Assembly (NCBI GenBank): GCA_018432935.1 | Contig: JAHDSF010000021.1 | Coordinates: 62,001 to 126,000, forward strand | Source: Rhodospirillales bacterium | Lineage (GTDB): Bacteria; Pseudomonadota; Alphaproteobacteria; Rhodospirillales; Shumkoniaceae | DNA: 64,000 bases | Direction of reading: 5' to 3' | In this document: piece after piece, positions 18,534-28,076 of the stretch | Layout of the letters: each line of letters opens with the position of its first letter | Numbering within the stretch: the first letter of the stretch is position 1 | The notes under the pieces: model-generated | What the model saw: only the letters and a program-made list of their open reading frames with translations | The model's database searches: none | What the model was told of the DNA's origin: nothing | Position numbers and translations under genes: made by a program

Positions 18534-19040
18534 TCACGGCTCCTTTTTAGGCGCTTCCGCGCCGCCAAACAAGGCGTCAACGACGAGAATGGCGGCACCG
18601 ATGGTGATTGCACTGTCCGCTACGTTGAAAGCCGGCCAGTGGTAGCCGTAGGCGTGAACGTCGAGGAAGTCGACCACGGCCCCGTACAGCGCCCGGTCGA
18701 CCACGTTGCCGATCGCGCCGCCGACCACTAGCCCGACCGCGGCCGCCACCGTCTTGCGGCCGGAGCGCCACAACCAGACCAGCATGCCGATCGAGATGGC
18801 GATCGCCACCAGCGACAGGACCAGGGCGTTGAGAGCCCAGTCGCGGTTGAGGAGGCCGAAGCTGACCCCGCGGTTCCACACCAGGACCAGGTTGAAGAAC
18901 GGCGTCACCTCGATGACGTCGCCGGTGCGCAGTCCCGACGCCAGCACCTTCCACTTGACGATCTGGTCGACGACCGCGATCACTGCCGCCAACGCGACGC
19001 CGGCGAGGAATGGTCGAGGAGGGCGCCGGCCGGGGCTCAA
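18534..19040 (-). CDS. lspA: Signal peptidase II (lipoprotein signal peptidase)
   Basis: LspA cleaves the signal peptide of prolipoproteins in the inner membrane, which fits the two lipoprotein genes directly behind it. The product is about 168 residues with four transmembrane segments. The catalytic aspartates are in GGAIGNVVDR and in FNVADSAITIG. The open frame extends upstream to 19148 inside ileS, but no ATG fits. A TTG at 19040 forms a four-base TTGA overlap with the ileS stop and gives the normal family length, so I take it as the translationally coupled start. Confidence 0.92.
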   Translation of the reverse strand: MSPGRRPPRPFLAGVALAAVIAVVDQIVKWKVLASGLRTGDVIEVTPFFNLVLVWNRGVSFGLLNRDWALNALVLSLVAIAISIGMLVWLWRSGRKTVAAAVGLVVGGAIGNVVDRALYGAVVDFLDVHAYGYHWPAFNVADSAITIGAAILVVDALFGGAEAPKKEP

Positions 19041-21877
19041 GCGGGCGATCCTCGGACCTGCCGCACGGCGTCGGCGCAGCGGCCGCACACCCCCGGCACC
19101 GCCGGGTCGCTGCCGACGTCCGGCAGCACCTTCCAGCAGCGCGCGCACTTGGCGCCCTCGGCCGGTGACGGTACCACCCCGACCCCCGGCACGTCAGGCA
19201 GGGTGAAGGCACCCTGCGGCACCGAGCCTTCGATCAGCTTCGCGCCCGAGGTGATGCCGATCTCGGCCAGGTCGAGCCCCTTCATCGCCGCCACGTAATC
19301 GGCGGTGGCGTAGACCTCCGGGGCAGCGGCGAGGCTGGAGCCGATGCGCTTCTCGGCGCGCTCGATCTCGAGCGCTCCCGTCACCACCCGGCGCAGCCGG
19401 CGCACCGTCTCCCACTTGGCGGCGAGAGCGTCGTCGCGCCAATCGGCGGGAATCTCGGGGAACAGGCGCAGGTGGACGCTCTCGTCCACGCCGGGGTGGC
19501 GGGTCAGCCACGCCTCCTCGGCGGTGAAGCAGATGAACGGCGCCAGCCACGCGGTGAGGCAGCCGAACAGCTCGTCCAGCACCGTGCGCGCGGCGCGCCG
19601 GGTCACGCTGTCCCTGCGGTCGCAGTAGAGGCTGTCCTTGCGGACGTCGAAGTAGAACGCCGACAGGTCCGTGGTGCAGAAGTTGTGGAGCTCGGTGAAC
19701 AGGGTGTGGAACTCCATTTCCGAGCAGGCATTCCTGACCTGCCCGTCGATCTGCCACAGCCGGTGCAGCACCCAGCGCTCCAGTTCGGGCATCTGTTCGC
19801 GCGGCAGGCGTTCCGAGGCATCGAAGCCGCTGAGGTTGGCGAGCAGGTAGCGCAGCGTGTTGCGCAGCCGGCGATAGATGTCGGCGGTGTGCTTGAGGAT
19901 GTCGGGCCCGATCCGCAGGTCCTCGGAGTAGTCGGCGTTCATCACCCACAGGCGCAGGATGTCGGCGCCGTACTCCTTCATCACGTCCTGGGGCGCCACC
20001 GTGTTGCCCAGCGACTTCGACATCTTCTGGCCGTTCTCGTCCATTACGAAGCCGTGGGTCAGCACGCCCTTGTAGGGAGCGCGGCCGCGGGTGCCGCAGG
20101 AGACGAGCAGCGAGGAATGGAACCAGCCGCGATGCTGGTCGCTGCCCTCGAGGTAGAGGTCGGCGGGCCAGCTCAAGTCACCCCGGTTCTCAAGCACGAA
20201 CGCGTGGGTGGCTCCGGAATCGAACCAGACGTCGAGGATGTCCTTGACCTGCTCGTAGTCCTCGGCGTTGTACCTGTTGCCGAGGAACCACGACGGCTCG
20301 GCGGTGAACCAGACGCCCGCCCCTTCCGAGCGCACCGCATTGACGATGCGTTCCATCACCTCGGGATCGCGCAGCGGCTCGCCGGTCTTCCTGTTGACGA
20401 AGACGGTGATCGGCACGCCCCAGGCGCGCTGGCGCGAGACGCACCAGTCCGGCCGCCCTTCGATCATGCCGTAAAGGCGCTTCTGCCCGGCGGCGGGGAA
20501 GAAGCGGGTTTCCTCGACCGCCTTCAGGGCCTTCTCGCGCAGCCGGTTGGCATCCATGCTGATGAACCACTGCGGCGTGTTGCGGAAGATCAGCGGCGCC
20601 TTCGACCGCCACGAGTGCGGATAGCTGTGGGTGAGCTTGCCGCTGGCCAGCAGGGCGCCCGCATCCTTGAGCGCCTGGATGACCTTGGGATTGACCTTGA
20701 ACACGTGCTCGCCGGCGAACATCGGCGCGCCGTCGGTCATGATGCCGCCCTCGTCGACCGGGCACACCGAGGGGACGCCGAACTGCTGGCCCAGCACCCA
20801 GTCGTCGTAGCCGTGGCCGGGGGCGATGTGGACGATGCCGGTGCCGGTATCGAGCGTCACGAAGCCGGCCGGCAGGGCGCGGACTTCGAAGTCGTAACCC
20901 TTGCCGTGGAACGGGTGGTGGCAGACGGTGCCCTCCAGCCCCTTGACCTCGCCGACCAGCGCCCAGTCGGTGATCTTCATCTCGGCGCGGGCGTTCTCCG
21001 CCAGCGGCTCGACCAGGATCAGCCTCTCGCCAACCTTTGCGAGCGAGCCCTCGGCCACCGTCTTCACCTCGTAGACGCCGTAGGTGTACTCGGGGCCATA
21101 GGCGACCGCCCGATTCCCGGGAATGGTCCACGGCGTGGTGGTCCAGATCACCACGCTGGCGCCCGCCAACGCGGGATCGCCCGGCTTCACCACCGGGAAG
21201 CGGACGTAGATGGTGTCCGAGGTGTGGTCCTGGTACTCGACCTCGGCCTCTGCCAGCGCAGTCTTCTCGACCACGCTCCACAGCACCGGCTTGGCGCCGC
21301 GGTAGAGGCCGCCGTTCATCAGGAACTTGCCGAGCTCGGCGACGATCTGGGCCTCGGCGTCGAAGGCCATCGTCGTGTACGGGTGGTCCCAGTCGCCGAT
21401 GCCGCCCAGGCGCTGGAACTCCTTCTTCTGGACCTCGATCCACTTGGCTGCGAAGTCGCGGCACTCCTTGCGGAAGTCGCGGATCGGCACGTCGTCCTTG
21501 TTGCGGCCCGAGGCGCGGTACTTCTCCTCGATCTTCCACTCGATCGGCAGGCCGTGGCAGTCCCAGCCGGGGACGTAGTTGGCGTCCTTGCCGAGCATCT
21601 GCTGGGCGCGGACGATGACGTCCTTGAGGATCTTGTTGAGCGCGTGCCCGATGTGGATGTTGCCGTTGGCGTACGGGGGGCCGTCGTGAAGCACGAACGG
21701 CGTACGGCCTTTGGCGACTTCGCGCAACTTCCGGTAAAGGTCCATGCGGTCCCAGCGCGCCAGGATCTCGGGCTCGCGCTGCGGCAGTCCGGCCTTCATC
21801 GGGAAGTCGGTCGCAGGCAGGAACACCGTGTCGCGGTAGTCCACGCCCGCAGGCTTCTGTTTCGTGTCGTTCTTCAT
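19037..21877 (-). CDS. ileS: Isoleucyl-tRNA synthetase
   Basis: IleS charges tRNA-Ile. At 946 residues it is a full-length bacterial class I enzyme: the HIGH-type motif in GNIHIGHALNKIL near residue 72, an editing (CP1) domain in the middle, WDCHGLPIEWKIE, LEGSDQHRGWFHS, and KMSKSLGNTV near 617. The C-terminus carries a zinc-binding element (CARCWKVLPD ... CGRC). It lies downstream of ribF and overlaps lspA by four bases, the usual alphaproteobacterial order. Confidence 0.97.
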   Translation of the reverse strand: MKNDTKQKPAGVDYRDTVFLPATDFPMKAGLPQREPEILARWDRMDLYRKLREVAKGRTPFVLHDGPPYANGNIHIGHALNKILKDVIVRAQQMLGKDANYVPGWDCHGLPIEWKIEEKYRASGRNKDDVPIRDFRKECRDFAAKWIEVQKKEFQRLGGIGDWDHPYTTMAFDAEAQIVAELGKFLMNGGLYRGAKPVLWSVVEKTALAEAEVEYQDHTSDTIYVRFPVVKPGDPALAGASVVIWTTTPWTIPGNRAVAYGPEYTYGVYEVKTVAEGSLAKVGERLILVEPLAENARAEMKITDWALVGEVKGLEGTVCHHPFHGKGYDFEVRALPAGFVTLDTGTGIVHIAPGHGYDDWVLGQQFGVPSVCPVDEGGIMTDGAPMFAGEHVFKVNPKVIQALKDAGALLASGKLTHSYPHSWRSKAPLIFRNTPQWFISMDANRLREKALKAVEETRFFPAAGQKRLYGMIEGRPDWCVSRQRAWGVPITVFVNRKTGEPLRDPEVMERIVNAVRSEGAGVWFTAEPSWFLGNRYNAEDYEQVKDILDVWFDSGATHAFVLENRGDLSWPADLYLEGSDQHRGWFHSSLLVSCGTRGRAPYKGVLTHGFVMDENGQKMSKSLGNTVAPQDVMKEYGADILRLWVMNADYSEDLRIGPDILKHTADIYRRLRNTLRYLLANLSGFDASERLPREQMPELERWVLHRLWQIDGQVRNACSEMEFHTLFTELHNFCTTDLSAFYFDVRKDSLYCDRRDSVTRRAARTVLDELFGCLTAWLAPFICFTAEEAWLTRHPGVDESVHLRLFPEIPADWRDDALAAKWETVRRLRRVVTGALEIERAEKRIGSSLAAAPEVYATADYVAAMKGLDLAEIGITSGAKLIEGSVPQGAFTLPDVPGVGVVPSPAEGAKCARCWKVLPDVGSDPAVPGVCGRCADAVRQVRGSPA

Positions 21878-21920
21878 GGCCGCAACCGCTCAGTGATTGT
21901 TCTTCAGCACCGGCCCTCGT

Positions 21921-21994
21921 GGTTCGACAGGCTCACCATGAGAGCCTACTTCGTTCCCTTCCCGGTCCTCATCCTGAGCTTGTTGAAGGATGAG
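21921..21994. repeat. Dispersed inverted repeat between ribF and ileS
   Basis: The left arm starts GGTTCGACAGGCTCACC. The right arm starts CTCATCCTGAGCTTGTTGAA, and an inner CTCATCC/GGATGAG hairpin lies at 21968-21994. The reverse complement of the left arm agrees with the right arm at 16 of 22 bases. This sequence type is a common intergenic palindrome in alphaproteobacteria. It occupies most of the 130-base gap. Confidence 0.65.
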
Positions 21995-22014
21995 CTCGCC
22001 GAAGGAGGATCTCG

Positions 22015-22950
22015 TCACGCGCCCGCGAGAACCGCCCGCGCGTCGTCGCAGTCGCGGGCGATTTGTGCCCGTAATGAGGCGATCCCGTCAAACGTCTTTT
22101 CGGGCCGCAGGAACTCGATCAGCTCGACCCGCAGGCGTTTGCCGTAAAGGTGGCCCGCGAAATCGAACAGGTGGACCTCGAGATTGACCTCGCCGCCGCC
22201 GACGGTGGGGCGGCGGCCGATGTTGGCGACGCCCTGCAGCCGCGGCGCATCGTCCGCCACCGCGGCATGCACCGCGTAGACCCCGGACAGCGGCCGCAGG
22301 TATTCGCCCAGCGCCAAGTTGGCGGTGGGGAAGCCGATGGAGCGGCCGCGGGCGTCCCCCGCCACCACTTCGGCCTCGATCTCAAAGCTGCGGCCCAGGA
22401 TCGCGGCGGCGTCGCGGGGTCGCCCTTCGCGGAGCGCGTCGCGCACCGCCGACGAGGAATGCACGACACCACCCTCGCCGCGGACCGCCTGCACGACGGT
22501 GAAGTCGAATCCGGCCTCGCGGCCCATCCGCAGCAGAAGCGTGCAGTCTCCGCGCCGCCCCTTGCCGAAGGCGAAGTCGTAGCCGGCCACCACGTGGCGA
22601 GCGCGCAGGCGGCCGACCAGCACCTCGTTGACGAAGTCCTCGGCCGTCAGCAGCGAGAAGTCGCGATCGAAGGGGACGACGATCAGGACGTCGACCCCCA
22701 TGGCCGCGATCAGGCGCGCCTTGGCCGGTTCCGGGGTCAGGCGGAAGGGCGCATCGCCGGGCCGGAACACGGTGCGCGGGTGCGGCTCGAAGGTGAGCGC
22801 CGCCCATGGCGCGCCGGTGGCGCGGGCCAGCATGCCCGCCTCGCCGATCACCGCCTGGTGGCCGCGATGCATGCCGTCGAAGTTGCCGATGGCGACCGCC
22901 GCGCCCAGCAGCTCGGCCGGCAGCGCCTCTTGGTGACGAAAGATCCGCAT
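22015..22950 (-). CDS. ribF: Bifunctional riboflavin kinase / FAD synthetase RibF
   Basis: RibF makes FMN and FAD from riboflavin. The product is about 311 residues. The N-terminal nucleotidyltransferase half has AIGNFDGMHRGHQAVIG near residue 22. The C-terminal riboflavin kinase half has GRSIGFPTANLALGEYL, NIGRRPTVGGG and NLEVHLFDF. The ATG at 22950 (MRIFRHQEA) gives the standard N-terminus. An ATG eight codons upstream has no better ribosome site. It is first in the ribF-ileS-lspA run, with a dispersed repeat between it and ileS. Confidence 0.94.
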   Translation of the reverse strand: MRIFRHQEALPAELLGAAVAIGNFDGMHRGHQAVIGEAGMLARATGAPWAALTFEPHPRTVFRPGDAPFRLTPEPAKARLIAAMGVDVLIVVPFDRDFSLLTAEDFVNEVLVGRLRARHVVAGYDFAFGKGRRGDCTLLLRMGREAGFDFTVVQAVRGEGGVVHSSSAVRDALREGRPRDAAAILGRSFEIEAEVVAGDARGRSIGFPTANLALGEYLRPLSGVYAVHAAVADDAPRLQGVANIGRRPTVGGGEVNLEVHLFDFAGHLYGKRLRVELIEFLRPEKTFDGIASLRAQIARDCDDARAVLAGA

Positions 22951-23464
22951 GGCGGGGAATAAGTGCAGGCTCAAGGCGTGGCGGTCAAGGGGAAAGGCTC
23001 GCGGAGCCTTGCTTCCGCATTCAGTGAACGGCAGAGCGGATGTGCCGCTCGGGTTCGGATACCGGAGCGAGTCAGGTTGCCCATACGACGATGCAATCGC
23101 GCACGTCCACCGCCTCTACCCCTTAAAAATGTTGGGTGTTTACAGGGTCCTAGTAAGTAAAATCACAAATATCTACCGACCACACCAACATCACTTGCAA
23201 TAAACATAAGTATGATATAGAATAATTTCTGCAATATTTCTGGGTATGCAAAAACGGTTTCGTGAAGACGCGAAAATAGAAACGGCCAGTTTTGCTTCAA
23301 GAAGTCTTCCACTTTGCCGTATCGGCATTGCAGCGGAAGATCATTCCCACCGCCTCTGTCTCTTTCTGTTGAGAGCCTGCAAGAGGCGGGTGCGCTCGTC
23401 GGCCCCTCCGCGTCCGGGTCTTGCGAACGGGAGAAATGGACGCCAGAGGAAAAGGGGAGCTGTT
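22951..23464. other. Long intergenic region with an AT-rich core
   Basis: About 510 bases separate the divergent ribF and a small plus-strand gene. The part from roughly 23110 to 23290 is strikingly AT-rich compared with everything around it. It holds a promoter candidate (23195-23223). Open frames crossing it are short and not protein-like. I find no tRNA, known riboswitch or transposase remnant. Confidence 0.5.
23195..23223 (+). promoter_or_regulatory. Candidate sigma-70 promoter in the AT-rich gap
   Basis: TTGCAA, a 17-base spacer and TAGAAT make a reasonable -35/-10 pair reading toward the small gene at 23465. The implied 5' leader is about 235 bases. In AT-rich DNA such matches arise by chance, so support is modest. 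Confidence 0.35.
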
Positions 23465-23821
23465 ATGGCTATCAACAAGGAATCTTTGAAGCTGTTCTCG
23501 CAGGGTGCCGCTGCCGGCGCGGTTGCGCTGGCGATCGTTGGGTTCTCGGCGGGTTGGGTGGTGACGAGCGGTGCCGCCGATGAGAAGTCCCGGGATGTCG
23601 CGCGGGTGGCCGTCATCGATGCCCTCGTCCCGATCTGCGTCGCGCAATTCGCCGGCAACGCAAACAACAAGCAGCTGATCGGTGAGTTGACCCAGATCAG
23701 CTCGTGGAAGCAGCAGGAGTTCGTCGAGGCCAAGGGATGGGCGACGATGCCCGGCGGCAAGGCGGCCGCCGACGGGGTTGCCCGCGAATGCGCAGCCCGC
23801 ATTCTGGCGCTGCAGAAGTAA
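23465..23821 (+). CDS. Small single-pass membrane or secreted protein of unknown function
   Basis: I cannot name this family. The product is 118 residues with one hydrophobic segment (GAAAGAVALAIVGFSAGWVV, residues about 13-32), a spacer, and a C-terminal domain with two conserved-looking cysteines (VPICVAQFAG and ARECAARI) plus a TQISSWKQQEFVEAKGWATM stretch. The start is ATG 23465 with AAGGGGAG upstream. The longer frame open to 23246 crosses the AT-rich gap and reads as non-coding. Its codon use is like its neighbours although the promoter region is not. It converges on glcF. Confidence 0.65.
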   Translation: MAINKESLKLFSQGAAAGAVALAIVGFSAGWVVTSGAADEKSRDVARVAVIDALVPICVAQFAGNANNKQLIGELTQISSWKQQEFVEAKGWATMPGGKAAADGVARECAARILALQK

Positions 23822-23842
23822 TCCCGAACGGGGGCCCCGCCT

Positions 23843-25153
23843 CTACGGTCGGGAAGATGCCGCCAAGGCCGGCGGCTCCGGCCCTCCGGTCGCCCAATCG
23901 AGGAACTCGATGGTATGGGCGACCGGCAGGATCGTACCTTCCCGGAGGTGCGTGATGCAGCCGATGTTACCCGACGCGATCGCCTGCGGCTGCGTGCGCT
24001 CGATGTTCGCTATCTTGCGGTCGCGCAGAGTCGTCGCCGTCGCCGGCTGCAGCAGGCTGTAGGTGCCGGCGGAGCCGCAGCAGAGGTGGGGCTCGGCGAT
24101 CTCGGCGACCTCGAACCCGGCCTGGCGCAGCAGGTCCTTGGGCAGGGCGACAATGCGCTGTCCGTGCTGCAGCGAGCAAGCCGTCTGGTAGGCGATCCGC
24201 AGTCCCTGCGGCGCCGCCGGCTCGCCGAGGCCGACCTCGGCAACCACCTCGGAGACATCGCGGGCCAGCGCGGCGATCGCATTCGCCTTCTCCAGCAGGA
24301 CGGGATCGTTGCGGAATAGGTGGGCATAGTCCTTGACCACGCTGCCGCAACCCGAGGCGTTGACGACGATCGCGTCCAGCCCCTCGCCGCCGCCGTCCTT
24401 CGTCTCCCGCCACCACGCCTCGAGGTTCGCTGTGGCGTGGCCGCGCGCGAGATCGCTCCGTCCCAGGTGGTGGACGAGGCCGCCGCAACAGCCCGAGCCC
24501 TCCGCCACCACCACCTCGACGCCGCGGCGAGTCAGCAGACGGATGGTCGCGGCATCGACCTCGGGCGACAGCGCCGCCTGGGCGCACACCGGCAGCAGGG
24601 CGACCCGGCGCAACCGCGTCCCATGCGCCGGGAAGACGCGCGGCCGTGCCGTCGGCGAGGGCGGCGGCAACTCCTTCGGCGCCATCTCGACCATGCCCTT
24701 GAGGCGGCCGGGCAGCAGCCTTGCGACCGGGCGCGCGAGGGCGGCCGCCCTGAGCGCCGCACGCATGCGGGCCGGGTACGGGATGACCTCGGCCAGCAGG
24801 CGGCGCAGGGCGCGCTCCCGCCATGGTCGCGGGTTCTCCCGCTCCGCCCGCGCGCGGCCGTGCTCGACCAGGTGCGCGTAGTCGACGCCCGAGGGGCAGG
24901 TGGTCATGCAGGCGAGGCAGGTGAGGCAGCGGTCCAGGTGCTTGACGACGTCGGGGCCCTGCACTCGGTCGTTCTCAAGCATGTCCTTGATCAGGTAGAT
25001 GCGGCCGCGCGGACTGTCGAGCTCGTTGCCGCCGGTGACGTAGGTCGGGCAGGTGGCGGTGCAGAATCCGCAGTGGACGCACTTGCGCAGGATGGCGTCC
25101 GCCTCGCGGATGTCGGGATCGCGCAGCTGCTCGGGGGTGAAGTTCGTCTGCAT
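23843..25153 (-). CDS. glcF: Glycolate oxidase iron-sulfur subunit GlcF
   Basis: GlcF is the electron-transfer subunit of glycolate dehydrogenase. In 436 residues it has two ferredoxin-type clusters, with cysteines at about 25, 28, 31, 35 (CVHCGFCTATCP) and 76, 79, 82, 86 (CLTCLACMTTCP). Two CCG-type domains follow (GCCGGLVHHLG and CCGSAGTYSLLQP), as in heterodisulfide-reductase-like subunits. It starts directly after the glcE stop. The complex oxidises glycolate to glyoxylate at the membrane, passing electrons to quinone. Confidence 0.95.
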   Translation of the reverse strand: MQTNFTPEQLRDPDIREADAILRKCVHCGFCTATCPTYVTGGNELDSPRGRIYLIKDMLENDRVQGPDVVKHLDRCLTCLACMTTCPSGVDYAHLVEHGRARAERENPRPWRERALRRLLAEVIPYPARMRAALRAAALARPVARLLPGRLKGMVEMAPKELPPPSPTARPRVFPAHGTRLRRVALLPVCAQAALSPEVDAATIRLLTRRGVEVVVAEGSGCCGGLVHHLGRSDLARGHATANLEAWWRETKDGGGEGLDAIVVNASGCGSVVKDYAHLFRNDPVLLEKANAIAALARDVSEVVAEVGLGEPAAPQGLRIAYQTACSLQHGQRIVALPKDLLRQAGFEVAEIAEPHLCCGSAGTYSLLQPATATTLRDRKIANIERTQPQAIASGNIGCITHLREGTILPVAHTIEFLDWATGGPEPPALAASSRP

Positions 25154-26347
25154 TCAGGCGTCCGCCGCCATGCGGCCGGGGTTGAGCAGCCCGTGCGGGT
25201 CGAACGCCTCCTTGACCCGGCGCGACAATGCCGCCAGCGCCGGCGGCTGCGGCTGGAACACCGCCTGCGCGGCGCGCACCGCGGCGGGGGCGCGGATCAG
25301 GGTGGCATGGCCGTGGGGCCCAACCGCCGCCCGCACCACTTCCGCCCCGGCATCGCCGTCTGCGTCCGTGGCCAGCCACACCAGACCGCCGCTCCAGTCG
25401 TAGTAGGCCTGGCACGGTATGCGGCGGGCGATCCCGGCCACCGCGCGCGGACCCTCGGTGGGAGCCACCGAGATCCGCCACACCGCCTGCCCGCCGTCGC
25501 CGCAGAACGGCGTTATGTCGCGGATCGCGGTCCACAGCAGGCGCGATTCCCCGCCGTCGAGCAGGCGCGCCCGCCCGTGCCCCCGGACGAAGGCCAGGAG
25601 CGCCTCGCGCCGCGCCGTGACCGAAAGCGGTATGCCTTCCAGCCGCAGGCAGGTCTCGGCGACCCCCCGTGCGTTTACCGCCGCGGGCAGGTGAGCGGCA
25701 CCGGACACCTCGAAGGTGCCGCCCACCGCCGCCGTGAGCAGCGCGACCGCCGCCTCGTCAGTCAGGCCCTCGACGATCACCGTCTCGATGGCCTCGGGGG
25801 CGGGCAGGGCGCGCACCGAGATCTCCGTCATCACCGCGAGCGTGCCCCACGAGCCGGTCAGCAGCTTGGCGAGCTCGTAGCCGGTGACGTTCTTGACCAC
25901 GGTGCCGCCGGTCTTCACCGCCTCGGCGCGGCCGGTGACGAGCTTCATGCCCAGCACGTGGTCGCGGGCGGCCCCGGTCTTGATGCGGCGCGGGCCGGAA
26001 AGATTGGCCGCCACTACCCCGCCCAGAGTGGGAGTGGCCTCGCTGGTGCCCAGCAGGGCCCGCAAGTCGGCCGGCTCGAAGGCGAGGTGCTGGCGGCGCT
26101 CCGCAAGGGCGGCCTCCAACTCGGCCATCGGGGTGCCGGGCAGGGCGGTCAGCACCAGCTCTTCCGGCTCGTAGGCGACGATCCCGGCAAGGCCCGACAC
26201 ATCGAGGACCGCCTGCACCTCGCATGGCCGGCCGATCACCCGCTTGCTGCCGCCGGCCACAACCTCCAGGCGGATCGCGTCCGCCGCGGCGCCGCGCACG
26301 GCCTCGAGCGTGTCGTCGGCATTGGCGGGACGCAGGATGTCGGTCAT
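25154..26347 (-). CDS. glcE: Glycolate oxidase FAD-binding subunit GlcE
   Basis: This 397-residue protein has an FAD_binding_4 (PCMH-type) domain: LTALPGTPMAELEAAL near residue 65, GGVVAANLSGPRR near 113, and VKTGGTVVKNVTGYELAKLL near 145. A C-terminal region ending HGLLNPGRM is typical of FAD-linked oxidases. It is the second gene of glcDEF on the minus strand, ending directly before glcF. GlcE is shorter and more divergent than GlcD, as usual, and both are needed for activity in the characterised E. coli complex. Confidence 0.93.
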   Translation of the reverse strand: MTDILRPANADDTLEAVRGAAADAIRLEVVAGGSKRVIGRPCEVQAVLDVSGLAGIVAYEPEELVLTALPGTPMAELEAALAERRQHLAFEPADLRALLGTSEATPTLGGVVAANLSGPRRIKTGAARDHVLGMKLVTGRAEAVKTGGTVVKNVTGYELAKLLTGSWGTLAVMTEISVRALPAPEAIETVIVEGLTDEAAVALLTAAVGGTFEVSGAAHLPAAVNARGVAETCLRLEGIPLSVTARREALLAFVRGHGRARLLDGGESRLLWTAIRDITPFCGDGGQAVWRISVAPTEGPRAVAGIARRIPCQAYYDWSGGLVWLATDADGDAGAEVVRAAVGPHGHATLIRAPAAVRAAQAVFQPQPPALAALSRRVKEAFDPHGLLNPGRMAADA

Positions 26348-26419
26348 GCGCCCTCCGATCCTTTGCCCGTTCGGCGGGAGAGGGCGGGATCCGTCAAGGC
26401 GACGCGCGGGACCGCCATC

Positions 26420-27901
26420 TCAGAACCTCGGCAGCTCGGGATGGGGCATGCGGCCGCCGTGGATGTGCATGCGGCCGAGCTCGGCGCAACGGTGCAGAGT
26501 GGGGAACACCTTTCCCGGGTTGAGCAGCGATGCGGGATCGAAGGCGCACTTCAGGCGCTGCTGTTGCTTGAGGTCCGTCTCGCTGAACTGCGCCGGCATG
26601 AGGTCGCGCTTCTCGACCCCGACCCCGTGCTCGCCGGTGAGCACGCCGCCCACCTCGACGCACAGCTTGAGGATCTCGGCGCCCAGCGCTTCCGCCCGCT
26701 CCAGCTCGCCCGGCGCGTTGGCGTCGTAGAGGATCATCGGGTGCAGGTTGCCGTCGCCGGCGTGGAAGACGTTGGCGACGCGCAGCCGGTGCCGCTCCGA
26801 AAGCTCGGAAATGCGCGCCAGCACCGCCGGCAGGTGATGGCGCGGAATCGTGCCGTCCATCACATAATAGTCGGGGGAGATTCGGCCGACCGCTGGGAAC
26901 GCGGCCTTGCGACCGGCCCAGAAGGCCAGTCTCTCCCGCTCGTCTGCCGACGCTCGGATGGTGGTCGCCTGCCGCGACAAAGCGAGCGCTCGCACGCGTT
27001 CGACGAGGGCGTCCACCTCTGCCTCTGGCCCGTCCAGCTCGACGATCAGGATGGCCGCAGCGTCTCGCGGATAACCCGCGGCGATGAAGTCTTCGGCCGC
27101 GTTGGTGGCGAGCTGGTCCATCATCTCCATGCCGGCCGGAATAATGCCGGATCCGATGATGTCGGCGACGCAGGCGCCCGCCGCCTCGTTGCCGGCGAAG
27201 CCGATCAGGAGGGCCTTGGCGGTCTCTGGACGCCGAAGTATGCGAACGCTCACTTCGGTGACGACCCCAAGCAGCCCCTCGGAGCCGGTCAGCACGCCGA
27301 TGAGGTCGTAACCCTCGGCATCGAGGTGCTTGCCGCCCAGCCGCACCACCGCACCGTCCACCAGCACCACCTCCAGCCCGAGCACGTTGTTGGTGGTCAG
27401 GCCGTACTTGAGACAGTGTACGCCCCCGGAATTCTCGGCGACGTTGCCGCCGATCGTGCAGGCGATCTGGCTGGAGGGGTCGGGGGCGTAGTAGAAGCCG
27501 GCGTGCTCCACCGCCTGGGTGATCGCCATGTTGGTCACACCCGGCTGGGCGACCACCACCCGGTTCGGGATGTCGATATCGAGGATGCGGTTGAACTTCG
27601 CCATTCCCAACAGGATGCCGTCGGCCAGCGGCAGCGCGCCTCCCGACAGCGAGGTGCCGGCGCCGCGCGGCACCACGCGCACGCCGTTGCCGTGGCAGTA
27701 GGAGAGAATCCGCGAAACCTGCTCCGTGGTCTCGGGCAGCACCACGACCAGCGGCGGCTGGCGGTAGGCGGTGAGGCCGTCGGATTCGTAGGCGCGGAGT
27801 TCGGCGTCGCTGACGATCACCCCTTCGCCGGGCACGATCGCGCGCATTGCCGCCACGATCTCGTCGCGGCGCGCCAACGTCGCCTTGTCCGGTTCCGGCA
27901 T
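26420..27901 (-). CDS. glcD: Glycolate oxidase catalytic FAD subunit GlcD
   Basis: This is the 493-residue FAD-linked oxidase of the GlcD/lactate dehydrogenase family: VVPRGAGTSLSGGALP near residue 78, GGNVAENSGGVHCLKYG near 152, and C-terminal AFDPASLLNPGKVFP. It is the first gene of the glcDEF operon. The glycolate would come mainly from phosphoglycolate salvage or from outside. A PHO-box-like sequence sits about 175 bases upstream, oriented toward this gene. Confidence 0.94.
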   Translation of the reverse strand: MPEPDKATLARRDEIVAAMRAIVPGEGVIVSDAELRAYESDGLTAYRQPPLVVVLPETTEQVSRILSYCHGNGVRVVPRGAGTSLSGGALPLADGILLGMAKFNRILDIDIPNRVVVAQPGVTNMAITQAVEHAGFYYAPDPSSQIACTIGGNVAENSGGVHCLKYGLTTNNVLGLEVVLVDGAVVRLGGKHLDAEGYDLIGVLTGSEGLLGVVTEVSVRILRRPETAKALLIGFAGNEAAGACVADIIGSGIIPAGMEMMDQLATNAAEDFIAAGYPRDAAAILIVELDGPEAEVDALVERVRALALSRQATTIRASADERERLAFWAGRKAAFPAVGRISPDYYVMDGTIPRHHLPAVLARISELSERHRLRVANVFHAGDGNLHPMILYDANAPGELERAEALGAEILKLCVEVGGVLTGEHGVGVEKRDLMPAQFSETDLKQQQRLKCAFDPASLLNPGKVFPTLHRCAELGRMHIHGGRMPHPELPRF

Positions 27902-28076
27902 GACAAGAATGGCGGCGCTCCCTTGCCAGGAAGCACCGTAGATGGGGCTCAGGCGGGTCGAAGGGAATATGCCCCGCCCGAAGAGGTAGGGGGTTCGCCG
28001 GGGAAACCGTTGCCGTTTCGTTTTCGCGTCTGGCGCAGCTTTCCCGCTTTTCCGGGCCGGAGGCGCTCGCTATAGT

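Noticed and set aside
22951-23100. Possible FMN riboswitch upstream of ribF
   Set aside because: I could not find the conserved RFN-element core, and ribF in this gene order usually lacks one.
28015-28028. TTTCGTTTTCGCG upstream of the afuA-type gene as another GlpR site
   Set aside because: It keeps only the left half of TTCG-N4-CGAA, with two mismatches in the right half, so I did not count it.
24320-28075. A plus-strand open frame of about 1250 codons
   Set aside because: It lies entirely antisense to glcDEF and is rich in Arg, Gly, His and Gln without any recognisable domain. It is an open frame created by high GC content.
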